From UMGS172 sp045546555 (lineage in GTDB: Bacteria > Bacillota > Clostridia > Oscillospirales > Acutalibacteraceae): a stretch of DNA of 42,914 bases. Location: the NCBI GenBank assembly GCA_045546555.1, contig JAZQCY010000040.1, positions 1 to 42,914 on the forward strand. The letters are read 5' to 3'. Position 1 is the first letter of the stretch. Every line of letters begins with the position of its first letter. Shown here one piece after another: positions 30,533 to 39,194 of the stretch. The notes under the pieces are model-generated. The model did no database searches and was not told the origin of the DNA. It saw nothing but the letters and a program-made list of their open reading frames with translations. The translations under genes and the position numbers were made by a program.

Positions 30533-31500
30533 AAAGGATAGTTTGTTTAATTCTTTCCTTGCTTTTGGTGCTGGCCATGCTTTCGGGATGCGGTGACACG
30601 TCGGTTGATGAAAGCAAGCTGTCGGTCGTTTGCACGGTGTTTCCGCAGTACGATTTTGTGCGGAATATATCAGGGGATAAGGCTGATATAAAAATGCTGG
30701 TTCCGCTTGGAACCGAAAGTCACGATTTTCAGCTTGAAAATCTTACGGTGGCTGAGCTTAAAACGGTAGCAACAGCCGACCTTGTGGTCTATGTCGGCGG
30801 TGAATCCGATCTTGATTGGATAACCGAGCTGAAAAGCACCGTGAAAGGCAATGCCTCATGGATGGCTATGTCGGATACGGTCGAAACCTTGGAGGAGATA
30901 TCCTCCGACAGTATGGAGCATATCCACGACCACGGTCACGGACACGATGAACAACACGTTCACGAGCACACTGCTTACGATGAGCACGTGTGGACATCAC
31001 CCAAAAGGGTGGTTATGATAGTCAAGGCGCTGACCGATGAGCTGTGCCGACTTGACCCCGAAAACGGTGAGTTTTACAAAGCCAACAGCGAGAATTATAT
31101 TGAAGAGCTGAATTTGTTGGATAGCGACCTTTCGGAGGTGTGCCAAAACGCCGATAAAAGCAAGCTGATATTCGGTGACCGTTTCCCGTTCAGGTATTTG
31201 TGCACCGATTACGGTCTTGAGTTTGATGCGGCCTTTTCGGGTTGCTCCTCGGGGGTAGACCCCTCGGTAGCGCAGATGACCTCGCTGACCAAAAGCGCAC
31301 TTGAGGCTAACGCCAAGGTGATCTTCTATATGGAAAATTCCGACCCCACATTTGCCGAAAGCATTGCCAAAACGGTGGGTGGAAGGGCCGAGCTTTTGCA
31401 TTCGTGTCACACCTTTTCAAAGGCTGAGCTTAACGCCGGTATGACCTATGTTTCGGTTATGCGAGAGAATATTTTAAAGATTTCGGAGGCTTTGAAATGA
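30529..31500 (+). CDS. znuA: Zinc ABC transporter binding lipoprotein ZnuA
   Basis: 323-aa extracellular metal-binding lipoprotein of the cluster 9 (ZnuA/TroA) family. Lipobox LSGC with Cys21. The metal-ligand His follows PLGTESHDF; a His/Asp-rich loop (HIHDHGHGHDEQHVHEH) in the middle is typical of zinc rather than manganese binders and is followed by YDEHVW. The C-terminal FGDRFPFRYL and ENSDPTFAESIAK match the family. Start overlaps zur, and the stop overlaps znuC (ATGA both times), so the four genes are translationally coupled. Confidence 0.93.
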   Translation: MKRIVCLILSLLLVLAMLSGCGDTSVDESKLSVVCTVFPQYDFVRNISGDKADIKMLVPLGTESHDFQLENLTVAELKTVATADLVVYVGGESDLDWITELKSTVKGNASWMAMSDTVETLEEISSDSMEHIHDHGHGHDEQHVHEHTAYDEHVWTSPKRVVMIVKALTDELCRLDPENGEFYKANSENYIEELNLLDSDLSEVCQNADKSKLIFGDRFPFRYLCTDYGLEFDAAFSGCSSGVDPSVAQMTSLTKSALEANAKVIFYMENSDPTFAESIAKTVGGRAELLHSCHTFSKAELNAGMTYVSVMRENILKISEALK

Positions 31501-32198
31501 GCCAATTAACGGTTAAGGATCTAACCCTTGCCTATGAGGGCAAGGCTGTGGTAAAAAAGCTGTCCTTTGATGTAAAAAAAGGGGAGTATCTTTGCGTTGT
31601 CGGTGAAAACGGCAGTGGCAAGACCACGCTGATGAAAAGTATATTAAGGCTGATAAAACCTCAATCGGGCGAGATAAGCTTTGCAGACGGTGCCAGGGTC
31701 GGCCGCATCGGTTACCTGCCACAGCAAAAGACCGCTCAACGGGACTTTCCCGCCTCGGTAAAAGAGGTCGTGATGTCGGCCTTTGCGGCAAAAACGTGGT
31801 TGCCGTTTTACACAAAAGCAATGAAGCAAAAGGCAGAGCAAAGCCTTCAATTGCTTAACGTGTCAAATTTGTCGGAGCAGCCTTTTTCCGAGCTTTCGGG
31901 CGGTCAACAGCAAAGAGTGCTTTTAGCAAGGGCACTGTGTGCCACCGAAAATATGCTTTTGTTGGACGAGCCCGTCAATGGGCTTGACCCCACGGCTTCG
32001 GCCGAGATGTACTCGGTCATAAAACAGTTAAACGACCAGGGTATGACGGTCATAATGATAACCCACGATATAAATACAGCCGTCAATACTGCCGACAAGA
32101 TACTTCACTTAAACCAGGATGCGCACTTTTTCGGCACGACCGAGGAATATATTACCTCCGGCTTTGGCGACGCACTTCTGAAAGGAGGCTTGAAATGA
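31497..32198 (+). CDS. znuC: Zinc ABC transporter ATPase ZnuC
   Basis: 233-aa ATPase. Walker A GENGSGKTTL, Q-loop near LPQQ, signature LSGGQQQRVLLARAL, Walker B MLLLDEP and switch His in MITHDI. Drives zinc import by ZnuB. Overlaps znuA and znuB by 4 bases each. Confidence 0.95.
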   Translation: MSQLTVKDLTLAYEGKAVVKKLSFDVKKGEYLCVVGENGSGKTTLMKSILRLIKPQSGEISFADGARVGRIGYLPQQKTAQRDFPASVKEVVMSAFAAKTWLPFYTKAMKQKAEQSLQLLNVSNLSEQPFSELSGGQQQRVLLARALCATENMLLLDEPVNGLDPTASAEMYSVIKQLNDQGMTVIMITHDINTAVNTADKILHLNQDAHFFGTTEEYITSGFGDALLKGGLK

Positions 32199-33115
32199 GT
32201 ATTTCATTCGATTTCAGCGTCTTTTCGGGACAGTATTTTGATGCGTCGGTGCTGCTGTACGCCCTTGTGGTCGGTGTTATGACCAGCCTTTGCTCAAGCG
32301 CTTTGGGTGTGAACCTGGTGCTTAAAAGATACTCTATGATAGGTGACGGTCTGTCACACGTTGGCTTTCTTGCGTTGGCTGTTGCGGCTTTGTTTGAGGT
32401 TGCTGACGAGAACGTTATTTATATCACCATCCCCGTTGTAACGGCGGCGGCATTCTTCTTGATGTGGCTGTCAAGCAGCGGTAAGCTGAAGGGCGATGCC
32501 GCAACTGCGCTTGTTTCGGTTGGAACGGTTGCGGTCGGTTATATCATCTTCGGTCTTGCCGAAGCGGGTGCCGCCGAGGTCTGCACGGGTCTTTTCGGTG
32601 CCTCGGTGCTGACAATGAAGGCTACCGATACGGTGCTGTGCCTTGTACTTTGCGGACTCGTTATCCTTATCTATCTGCTGTTTTACAACCGAATCTTTGC
32701 CGTTACCTTTGATGAGGATTTTGCCAAGGCCTCGGGCGTTGGTGTAAAGGGCTGTAATATGCTTTTGTCGGCTCTTACGGCCATAACCATCGTGGTGGGA
32801 ATGAAACTGCTTGGCTCCATTATGATCTCGGCAGTTATTGTTATCCCTGCGGTGGCGGCAATGCGGCTTTTCAAAACCTTCAGATCGGTCGTCATAAGCT
32901 CGGCCGTGATGTCGATGCTCTGCTTTGTGCTTGGCTTCCTCTTTGCGGTGACCTTTGTCATCCGAAAACCCGACAGCTATATGTCGGGAACCGTGATGCT
33001 TCCCGTGGGTGCTACGGTCGTCTGCTTTAATATTATTGCGTTGCTTGCGGCAGTTTGCATCAAAAAGCTTAAAGCACGGACAAAAAGCAAACAAACACTT
33101 GATTTTAAGCCGTAA
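32195..33115 (+). CDS. znuB: Zinc ABC transporter permease ZnuB
   Basis: 306-aa membrane protein of the ABC-3 permease family with about eight hydrophobic segments; contains the motif YSMIGDGLSHVGFLALA characteristic of metal permeases. Last gene of zur-znuACB. Its final codons hold a possible promoter for the nfn operon. Confidence 0.93.
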   Translation: MSISFDFSVFSGQYFDASVLLYALVVGVMTSLCSSALGVNLVLKRYSMIGDGLSHVGFLALAVAALFEVADENVIYITIPVVTAAAFFLMWLSSSGKLKGDAATALVSVGTVAVGYIIFGLAEAGAAEVCTGLFGASVLTMKATDTVLCLVLCGLVILIYLLFYNRIFAVTFDEDFAKASGVGVKGCNMLLSALTAITIVVGMKLLGSIMISAVIVIPAVAAMRLFKTFRSVVISSAVMSMLCFVLGFLFAVTFVIRKPDSYMSGTVMLPVGATVVCFNIIALLAAVCIKKLKARTKSKQTLDFKP

Positions 33116-33126
33116 TATGTTAAAAT
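33099..33126 (+). promoter_or_regulatory. Possible promoter of nfnAB
   Basis: TTGATT (33099-33104), 16-base spacer, TAAAAT (33121-33126), overlapping the end of znuB; about 38 bases before nfnA. Confidence 0.45.
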
Positions 33127-33163
33127 ATATCGTAAGTATTATGCTTTAAAAGAGCTGGTTGAA

Positions 33164-34021
33164 ATGTATAAGATAGTAAACAAAAAATCGCTTAATCCAA
33201 CCGTCACGATGATGGATATTGAGGCTCCCTTTGTTGCCCAAAAGGCCGAGGCGGGTCAGTTCATCATTTTGCGTGTTGACGAGGAGTCGGAGCGTATACC
33301 CTTGACCGTAGCAGGCTTTGACCGTGATAAGGGTACCGTTAGGATCATTTTTCAGATAGTGGGTGCCACCACCGAAAGACTGAACCGCAAGAATGCGGGT
33401 GACTTTATTCCCGATTTTGCAGGCCCTTTGGGTGTTGCCACAAAGACAGAAGGTCTTAAAAAGGTTCTCATTGTCGGCGGCGGTGTGGGTTGCGCCATTG
33501 CTTTGCCCGTGGCTCAAAAGCTGCATGAGCAGGGTGCCGAGGTCACCTCGGTCATTGGCTTCAGAAATAAAGACCTTTTGATTTTAGAGGACGAGTTCAA
33601 CGCCGTGTCGGATAAGCTGCACGTTATGACCGATGACGGAAGCTACGGCAGAAAGGGCAACGTCTGTGTTCCCATTAACGAAATGCTGTCAAGCGGTGAG
33701 ACCTTTCAAGAGGTCATCACCATCGGCCCGCTTGTTATGATGAAATTTGTTGTTGAGGCGGTCAAGCCGTATAACATTCCCTGCACCGTTTCAATGAACC
33801 CCATTATGATCGACGGCACGGGTATGTGCGGCGGTTGCCGATTGACCTTGAACCGTGACGGACAAAAGGTGACCAAGTTTGCCTGTGTTGACGGCCCCGA
33901 CTTCAACGGCTATGAGGTCGATTTTGACGAGGCTATGTCGAGGGGCGCAATGTACCGTGACTTTGAACGTCACGCTTACGAGCGTACCTGCAACCTCTTT
34001 AAAAAGGAGGTTAAGGAATGA
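33164..34021 (+). CDS. nfnA: NADH-dependent ferredoxin:NADP oxidoreductase subunit A (NfnA-like)
   Basis: 285-aa flavoprotein of the ferredoxin-NADP reductase type. An FAD-binding barrel (AGQFIILRVDEESERIPLTVAG) precedes an NAD-binding segment VLIVGGGVGCAIALPVAQ and a [2Fe-2S] cluster with Cys222, Cys225, Cys241 and nearby Asp217, the Asp-Cys3 ligand pattern known in NfnA. With the next gene it forms the NfnAB complex, which couples NADH and reduced ferredoxin to NADPH formation by electron bifurcation. The alternative name for such pairs is sulfide dehydrogenase SudBA. The NfnB ATG overlaps its stop. Confidence 0.9.
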   Translation: MYKIVNKKSLNPTVTMMDIEAPFVAQKAEAGQFIILRVDEESERIPLTVAGFDRDKGTVRIIFQIVGATTERLNRKNAGDFIPDFAGPLGVATKTEGLKKVLIVGGGVGCAIALPVAQKLHEQGAEVTSVIGFRNKDLLILEDEFNAVSDKLHVMTDDGSYGRKGNVCVPINEMLSSGETFQEVITIGPLVMMKFVVEAVKPYNIPCTVSMNPIMIDGTGMCGGCRLTLNRDGQKVTKFACVDGPDFNGYEVDFDEAMSRGAMYRDFERHAYERTCNLFKKEVKE

Positions 34022-35436
34022 AGCCCAATATGAGTTTAAAGAAAAATCCGATGCCGTCGCAGGAGGCTTCGGTTCGTGCGCACAATTTCCAAGAGGTTGC
34101 GCTCGGTTATGACGAGGCCACGGCAGTTGATGAGGCCTTGCGCTGTCTGTCGTGCAAAAATCCTCTGTGCGTGTCGGGTTGCCCTGTCAACATCAGAATC
34201 CCCCAATTTATAGAAAAGGTCAAGGAGGGCGATTTTGAGGCCGCCTATGAGATAATCAGCGAGACTTCGTCGTTGCCTGCCGTTTGCGGCCGTGTTTGTC
34301 CGCAGGAGACCCAATGTGAGGCCAAGTGTGTCCGTGGTATCAAGGGTGAGCCGGTCGGTATCGGCCGACTTGAGCGCTTTGTGGCCGATTGGCATAATGC
34401 TCATTCAGATGAGACCCCTAAATGTGCCGAGTCCAACGGCAAAAGGGTGGCCGTGGTCGGCTCGGGCCCTTCGGGTCTGACCTGCGCAGGTGACCTTGCC
34501 AAAAAGGGCTATAAGGTCACGGTTTTTGAAGCTCTGCATTTAGCAGGCGGTGTTCTGGTTTACGGAATCCCTGAGTTCCGTCTGCCCAAGGCCATAGTTC
34601 AAAAGGAGATCGACAACCTCGTCAAAATGGGTGTTGACCTTCAGACCAATATGATAATCGGCAAGACACTTACCGTGGACGAGCTGCTTAAAATGGGCTT
34701 TGATGCCGTGTTTATCGGCTCGGGAGCAGGTCTGCCCAACTTTATGGGCATCCCCGGTGAAAGCCTTAAAGGTGTGTATTCGGCTAACGAGTTTTTGACA
34801 CGTTCTAACCTTATGAAGGCATATAAGGATGACCCCGAGACCCCTATAATGAAGGGCGGCAAGGTTGCGGTCGTGGGCGGCGGTAACGTTGCTATGGATG
34901 CCGCAAGAACGGCTCTGCGTCTTGGTGCCGAAAAGGTCTACATAGTCTATCGCAGGTCTTTGGACGAACTTCCTGCCCGACGTGAAGAGGTCGAGCACGC
35001 AATGGAGGAGGGCATTGAATTCCACTTGCTCAACAATCCCGTTGAGGTATTAGGCTACGATAACCCCGACGACAAGCGTGACCCTAAAAACGGCTTTGTC
35101 ACGGGTATGAAGTGTATCAAGATGGAGCTTGGTGAGCCCGATGAGCGTGGCCGCCGCAGACCTATTGAGATACCCGGAAGTGAGTTCGTTTTGGATGTTG
35201 ATACCGTTATAATGTCGATAGGCACTTCGCCTAATCCGCTGATAAAGGCCACCACTGTGGGGCTCGAGGTCAACAAGCGTGGAGGCATTATCGTTGAGGA
35301 GACCACGGGCAAGACCACTAAAGACGGAGTTTATGCAGGTGGTGATGCGGTAACGGGTGCCGCAACGGTCATTTCGGCCATGGGTGCAGGTAAAACTGCC
35401 GCAAAGGCCATTGACGAGTTTTTGAGTGAGGAGTAA
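34018..35436 (+). CDS. nfnB: NfnB / NADPH-dependent glutamate synthase small-subunit-type flavoprotein
   Basis: 472-aa partner of NfnA. Two [4Fe-4S] clusters at the N-terminus are formed by CLSCKNPLCVSGCPVNIRIP and CGRVCPQETQCEAKCVRG. FAD and NADPH sites have VAVVGSGPSGLTCAGDLAKKG and VAVVGGGNVAMDAARTALRLG, and a final FAD motif YAGGDAVTGAATVISAMGAG. The same architecture occurs as GltA of glutamate synthase, but the adjoining nfnA points to the bifurcating transhydrogenase. Start overlaps nfnA by 4 bases. Confidence 0.92.
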   Translation: MKPNMSLKKNPMPSQEASVRAHNFQEVALGYDEATAVDEALRCLSCKNPLCVSGCPVNIRIPQFIEKVKEGDFEAAYEIISETSSLPAVCGRVCPQETQCEAKCVRGIKGEPVGIGRLERFVADWHNAHSDETPKCAESNGKRVAVVGSGPSGLTCAGDLAKKGYKVTVFEALHLAGGVLVYGIPEFRLPKAIVQKEIDNLVKMGVDLQTNMIIGKTLTVDELLKMGFDAVFIGSGAGLPNFMGIPGESLKGVYSANEFLTRSNLMKAYKDDPETPIMKGGKVAVVGGGNVAMDAARTALRLGAEKVYIVYRRSLDELPARREEVEHAMEEGIEFHLLNNPVEVLGYDNPDDKRDPKNGFVTGMKCIKMELGEPDERGRRRPIEIPGSEFVLDVDTVIMSIGTSPNPLIKATTVGLEVNKRGGIIVEETTGKTTKDGVYAGGDAVTGAATVISAMGAGKTAAKAIDEFLSEE

Positions 35437-35440
35437 TTCT

Positions 35441-35830
35441 ATGGAAGTAACAGTTGGACTTAAAGGTACGGTCAAAGAGACCGTAAACGAAAATATCACC
35501 GCCCAAAAGGTCGGCTCGGGGTCATTACCCGTGTTTGCCACTCCGATGATGGTGGCTTTGATGGAAAAGGCGGCCTGCAAGGCGTTGGAAAACAGCCTTG
35601 ACGAGGGCAGCACCACCGTCGGCACTAAGGTCGACGTTGAGCATGTTGCCGCAACCCCCGTCGGGATGGAGGTCACCGTGACCGCCACCGTAACAGCCGT
35701 TGACGGGCGAAAGATAAGCTTCAGCGTTGAGGCGTTTGACGAGGCTGGGCTTATCGGCAAGGGTGCACACGACCGCTTTGTGGTCAATGCGGAAAAGTTC
35801 ACCTCCAAAACCTACGCCAAAAAGCAGTAA
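35441..35830 (+). CDS. Hotdog-fold thioesterase (FlK-like)
   Basis: 129-aa single-domain acyl-CoA thioesterase-like protein. The pattern resembles the fluoroacetyl-CoA thioesterase (FlK) family: Thr in FATPMMVALMEKAA with the nearby Glu, and His in GKGAHDRFVV as likely catalytic trio. Natural substrate unknown; many close homologues are generic acyl-CoA hydrolases. ATG 35441 lies 4 bases after nfnB with AGGAG inside the end of that gene, so it is part of the nfn operon. Terminated by the hairpin element at 35846. Confidence 0.8.
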   Translation: MEVTVGLKGTVKETVNENITAQKVGSGSLPVFATPMMVALMEKAACKALENSLDEGSTTVGTKVDVEHVAATPVGMEVTVTATVTAVDGRKISFSVEAFDEAGLIGKGAHDRFVVNAEKFTSKTYAKKQ

Positions 35831-35845
35831 TATAAAAAGAAACAG

Positions 35846-35936
35846 TCATTCTGTGGAAGCAAAAGGAATCCCTCCACCGTGCGTACCGCACGGCCCCCCT
35901 CCCTTTAGACAAGGGAGGCAAGCTTCTTCAGAATGA
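35846..35936 (+). repeat. Dispersed palindromic element, copy 1
   Basis: Outer imperfect 15-bp inverted repeats (35846-35860 and 35922-35936, 13 of 15 paired) enclose a 53-bp core (35867-35919). The core comprises AATCCCTCC, a 7-3-7 hairpin CCGTGCG/CGCACGG, and a hairpin CCTCCCTT/AAGGGAGG ending in GGC. A run of eight T follows, so it can also terminate the nfn operon. A second core is at 42136-42188. Confidence 0.8.
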
Positions 35937-35985
35937 TTTTTTTATTTTATTACAAAACTGTATTATTATGTTACACGATTGAAAC

Positions 35986-36014
35986 TTGAACTTTACATAA
36001 TCCTCTTTTATAAT
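35986..36014 (+). promoter_or_regulatory. Promoter of the lipoprotein-pdaA unit
   Basis: TTGAAC (35986-35991), 17-base spacer, perfect TATAAT (36009-36014), 27 bases before the start at 36041. Confidence 0.75.
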
Positions 36015-36040
36015 GAAAATATAGAAAGGGGATGTATTGG

Positions 36041-37246
36041 ATGAAAAAACTGATTTCCGTTTGCTTATGCCTTGCCATATTGTTATTACTTGTTTGCTCG
36101 TGCGATAGTACCGCCGATGACGAATATTTCATCGGTCAAATAACAGAAGCTACCGACGGTAAGCTTCAAATCTCGGTCTATTCTCAATATTCTGAAAAAT
36201 ACGGCAGTACCGTCAATATAGAATCTGATGCATCTGCAAAAAACCTCAAACACGGTGATGAGGTAAGGGTCACCGTTGATAGCATCAGCGGAAATAACGT
36301 GAAGGCATCCGAAATTAAGCCGCTTTTGTATAATTGCGACCAAGAAAAGATCGTTAATTATGACAGAATAACTGTGCCTGAAGATTTCCCAAGCTTTTTG
36401 GGTGATGTTGATTTTACAGTCAAGGATGCCAACTGCTTTTCGGCATTTCCTTACAGAGTAGTAAAACAGGATATAAGAGAAACCTATCTGTCATACTATT
36501 TTGAAACCGAAGCACTGTTCGTTATTTATGGAAACACTACATCAGAATGCACGGTCGGTGACTTCGTATATGTAGCAACCGAAAAATACAAGGTGTCGGG
36601 AGTGTATAATGCAGTAGAGATGGGTGACCTTTCAAGGTTGGATGTTGTATCGGTCGATAGCATAGGAGAAGATGTAACACCCGGCGGCGGAGGGGTGTTG
36701 AAACCGGTGGTGTATCTGTACCCGGAAGAAAAAACGGTGGTTGATGTTGAACTCAAGCTTGATTTTGATCTCACCTGCACGTATCCCGATTACAATGGCG
36801 GAGAAGGCTGGAAGAGGCTTGAGATAGCATCCGACGGAACAATTACAAAATCCCAAAGAGAATTCTACTGCTTGTATTGGGAAGGCGACGGCTTTGATAA
36901 GGCTGATTTTTCCAAAGGTTTTTGTGTAAAAGCTGACGAAACGGCAGAGTTTCTTGAGAATGTTTTGGCCGAGATCGGCCTTAATGAGCGTGAAGCCAAT
37001 GAGTTTATAATCTATTGGTTACCCGTGCTGCAACAGAATGAATATAACCTTATTTCATTCCAAGGAGAGAATTACACCAAAGCGGCCGATCTTATTGTTT
37101 CGCCAAAGCCTGATAGCGTTTTGAGAGTGTTTATGTCGTTCAAGCCGCTGAAAGAGCCCGTAGAGATCGAATCACAGGCATTTGAAAAGTTTGAACGTAA
37201 GGGCTTTACAGTAGTTGAATGGGGCGGCGGTCCTGCCAAAGATTAA
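36041..37246 (+). CDS. Uncharacterised lipoprotein with KPVVYLYPE-type domain
   Basis: 401 aa. Signal peptide with lipobox VCSC, lipidated Cys21. Residues about 30-100 look like a small OB-fold-like domain (IGQITEATDGKLQISV ... NLKHGDEVRVTVD). A middle region of unknown type follows, then a Gly-rich hinge PGGGG. The second half begins KPVVYLYPEEKTVVDVEL, a start shared by a family of secreted proteins in gut bacteria without assigned function as far as I know. ATG 36041 is taken over 36032 because AAAGGGG is better spaced, the same arrangement as the next gene. It lies 30 bases ahead of pdaA and may share its transcript. Confidence 0.75.
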   Translation: MKKLISVCLCLAILLLLVCSCDSTADDEYFIGQITEATDGKLQISVYSQYSEKYGSTVNIESDASAKNLKHGDEVRVTVDSISGNNVKASEIKPLLYNCDQEKIVNYDRITVPEDFPSFLGDVDFTVKDANCFSAFPYRVVKQDIRETYLSYYFETEALFVIYGNTTSECTVGDFVYVATEKYKVSGVYNAVEMGDLSRLDVVSVDSIGEDVTPGGGGVLKPVVYLYPEEKTVVDVELKLDFDLTCTYPDYNGGEGWKRLEIASDGTITKSQREFYCLYWEGDGFDKADFSKGFCVKADETAEFLENVLAEIGLNEREANEFIIYWLPVLQQNEYNLISFQGENYTKAADLIVSPKPDSVLRVFMSFKPLKEPVEIESQAFEKFERKGFTVVEWGGGPAKD

Positions 37247-37276
37247 ATGTAAAAGCTTGGAAAGGGGATGTGTGAT

Positions 37277-38314
37277 ATGACAAGGATAGTTTGTGCTTTA
37301 ATGGCCATTGTGTTGATGCTTGGTCTTTGCGCCTGCGTTGGACCCGAGGGTAATGTCATCGATAATTCTTCGGTCACGGCCGAGTTTACCTCGTCCGAGG
37401 TGTCGGTTCCGTCAGACAGCACGTCCCAAGTGACTTCAACCGAGCCTGAAAGCTTACCTGCGTCGTCATCGTCCGAATCTATTTCCTCAAATGACGAGGC
37501 CTCAAAGGACGATTCTTCAAAGGTCACGTCGAGCTTTGTTTTGCAGAATTATGACGTGACGGTGGGGGAGTACACCGTCGTTGACGCCGAAAATGCACGT
37601 GGCATTGACAATACTAAGCACGGCTTCGGCTTTGGTGCCGCAAAGAACGGCAAGCCGCATGAGATATCGGTCGATAATCAAAAACGCTTTGACAAATATG
37701 AAAATATCGAGGCGCTGGCGCTGGATACCGTATCGACCGACAAGCGTATGTACCTGACCTTCGACTGCGGCTACGAGTACAAAAACCTGACTGTTGATAT
37801 CCTTGATATTCTGAAGGAGAAAAACGTCAAGGTTGCGTTTTTCGTGACCTTGAGCTATATTAAAAGCAACCCCGAAAAGGTCGACCGTATGCTGAAGGAA
37901 GGCCATATTGTAGGCAACCATTCGGCAACACACCCCGTGTTTCCCGATATTTCACGCACCAAAATGGCCGAGGAGCTTTACAAGGTCGATGAGTACCTGC
38001 AAAAGCACTTCAATTATGAGTCGGATTACTTCCGCTTCCCAACGGGTGCTTATTCCGAAAATGCTTTGGAGCTTGTGACCTCGGTGGGGTATAAGTCGAT
38101 ATTCTGGTCGGTGGCTCACGGCGATTACGATACCGAAAATCAGCCGTCCGTCCAAAAGACCTTCGACACCGTTACGGGTCGGTACCACCCGGGTGCGGTG
38201 ATACTGCTTCACGCAAGCTCGCAGTCCAATGTCGATGCTCTTAGTGATATGATCGACGAAGCCCACACCCAAGGCTACACGTTTAAGAGCTTAGATGATT
38301 ATTACGCACAATAA
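37277..38314 (+). CDS. pdaA: Polysaccharide deacetylase, PdaA type, lipoprotein
   Basis: 345-aa secreted deacetylase. Signal with candidate lipobox LCAC, a long Ser/Glu/Asp-rich spacer to about residue 85, then the NodB domain. The metal site is formed by Asp163 in TFDCGYE and His215/His219 in GNHSATHP; the RFPTGAYSENAL and ILLHASS segments complete it. The domain most resembles PdaA, which removes N-acetyl groups from muramic acid (cortex muramic-lactam synthesis in spores). This hints at a spore former, but chitin or peptidoglycan deacetylases of other roles are possible. ATG 37277 follows AAAGGGGA. Confidence 0.9.
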   Translation: MTRIVCALMAIVLMLGLCACVGPEGNVIDNSSVTAEFTSSEVSVPSDSTSQVTSTEPESLPASSSSESISSNDEASKDDSSKVTSSFVLQNYDVTVGEYTVVDAENARGIDNTKHGFGFGAAKNGKPHEISVDNQKRFDKYENIEALALDTVSTDKRMYLTFDCGYEYKNLTVDILDILKEKNVKVAFFVTLSYIKSNPEKVDRMLKEGHIVGNHSATHPVFPDISRTKMAEELYKVDEYLQKHFNYESDYFRFPTGAYSENALELVTSVGYKSIFWSVAHGDYDTENQPSVQKTFDTVTGRYHPGAVILLHASSQSNVDALSDMIDEAHTQGYTFKSLDDYYAQ

Positions 38315-38317
38315 ATT

Positions 38318-38343
38318 AAAGCCGCATATCCTGCGGCTTTTTT
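38318..38343 (+). terminator. Intrinsic terminator after pdaA
   Basis: 9-bp stem AAAGCCGCA/TGCGGCTTT, 5-base loop, six T. Confidence 0.9.
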
Positions 38344-38400
38344 GATAAAGTCCTATTATTGGGACTTGTTTTGTGATAAAATGAGCATAGAGGTGAGTTT

Positions 38401-39093
38401 ATGAAAAAATATGTAAACGGCTTGGTTTCTCTTTGCAAAAAGAAACCGTTTGATACCGAACCGATTGAAAAATACATTGTCGAAAACAAAATGGACAGCG
38501 AGTCGGTGACAAGGGCGGCTATTGAGCTTTGCGAATACGGACTGTGTGACTACGACGATTTTGTGTTTGAGAATAATAGGGAACCAAGCCCCGATGAGTT
38601 GAGAACACATAGGTGGGATGAGCTTTTTGACGTGTTTATCCAAAACGGTCTTGATCCCGAACTTGTGATTTGCGATGACGGTATAAATCGTGAAAATATT
38701 ATTCAATCGTTGCAGTTCATCGATAACGGCAATATCGGAGCTGTTATTTTACGAAATATACTGAATAAATCAGGCTCGCCGAACATGGTGGTTGACTGCA
38801 ATGGCTTTTTTGAAGAGTTCCACGTAGATTTCATGCTGGATGTTGAAATGGGCTTGTACAGTCAAAGGCGCTTGGAAGCCAAGGCTTTCAGATTTTGGCT
38901 GGTGCTGATGGGCTTTGGCGGTGCTGTGAGTTGGAGAGAAAAACCGATCGATACGGTCGAAGGCTTCGATGTTGCCGATTTCAAAAGCTTTGAATTGTTT
39001 GATTATCGCACGGAACGTGATAACGGAGCGTGCAAAATAATAATCTTTTTAAAAAGTACGGGCGAAACGGTTGCGACTTGCTTATGCGAGTGA
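38401..39093 (+). CDS. Hypothetical protein, 230 aa
   Basis: Soluble, acidic protein with no signal or membrane segment. The first half is helical (YIVENKMDSESVTRAAIELCEYG), the middle contains an aspartate-rich stretch FDVFIQNGLDPELVICDDG, and the end is beta-like (ACKIIIFLKSTGETVAT). ATG 38401 follows GAGGTGA. Single gene; no clear promoter other than a -10 TAAAAT at 38377. Its layout resembles small immunity-like or ankyrin-like proteins, but I do not recognise a family. Confidence 0.7.
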   Translation: MKKYVNGLVSLCKKKPFDTEPIEKYIVENKMDSESVTRAAIELCEYGLCDYDDFVFENNREPSPDELRTHRWDELFDVFIQNGLDPELVICDDGINRENIIQSLQFIDNGNIGAVILRNILNKSGSPNMVVDCNGFFEEFHVDFMLDVEMGLYSQRRLEAKAFRFWLVLMGFGGAVSWREKPIDTVEGFDVADFKSFELFDYRTERDNGACKIIIFLKSTGETVATCLCE

Positions 39094-39136
39094 ATGGTGC
39101 TCGGCAAATCCCGAAAATTTTTCGTTGCTGTTGCGG

Positions 39137-39165
39137 TAGACAAGGTATTTCCAACGTGATATAAT
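39137..39165 (+). promoter_or_regulatory. Promoter of the DUF4838-like gene
   Basis: TAGACA (39137-39142), 17-base spacer, perfect TATAAT (39160-39165), about 30 bases before the start at 39195. Confidence 0.65.
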
Positions 39166-39194
39166 CGACTAAAAAGAGCAATGGACGGGATGCT

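Noticed and set aside
2899..35436. Search for tRNA, rRNA, insertion sequences and phage genes
   Set aside because: No cloverleaf-like sequence, transposase motif or integrase was seen on either strand in the gaps between genes.
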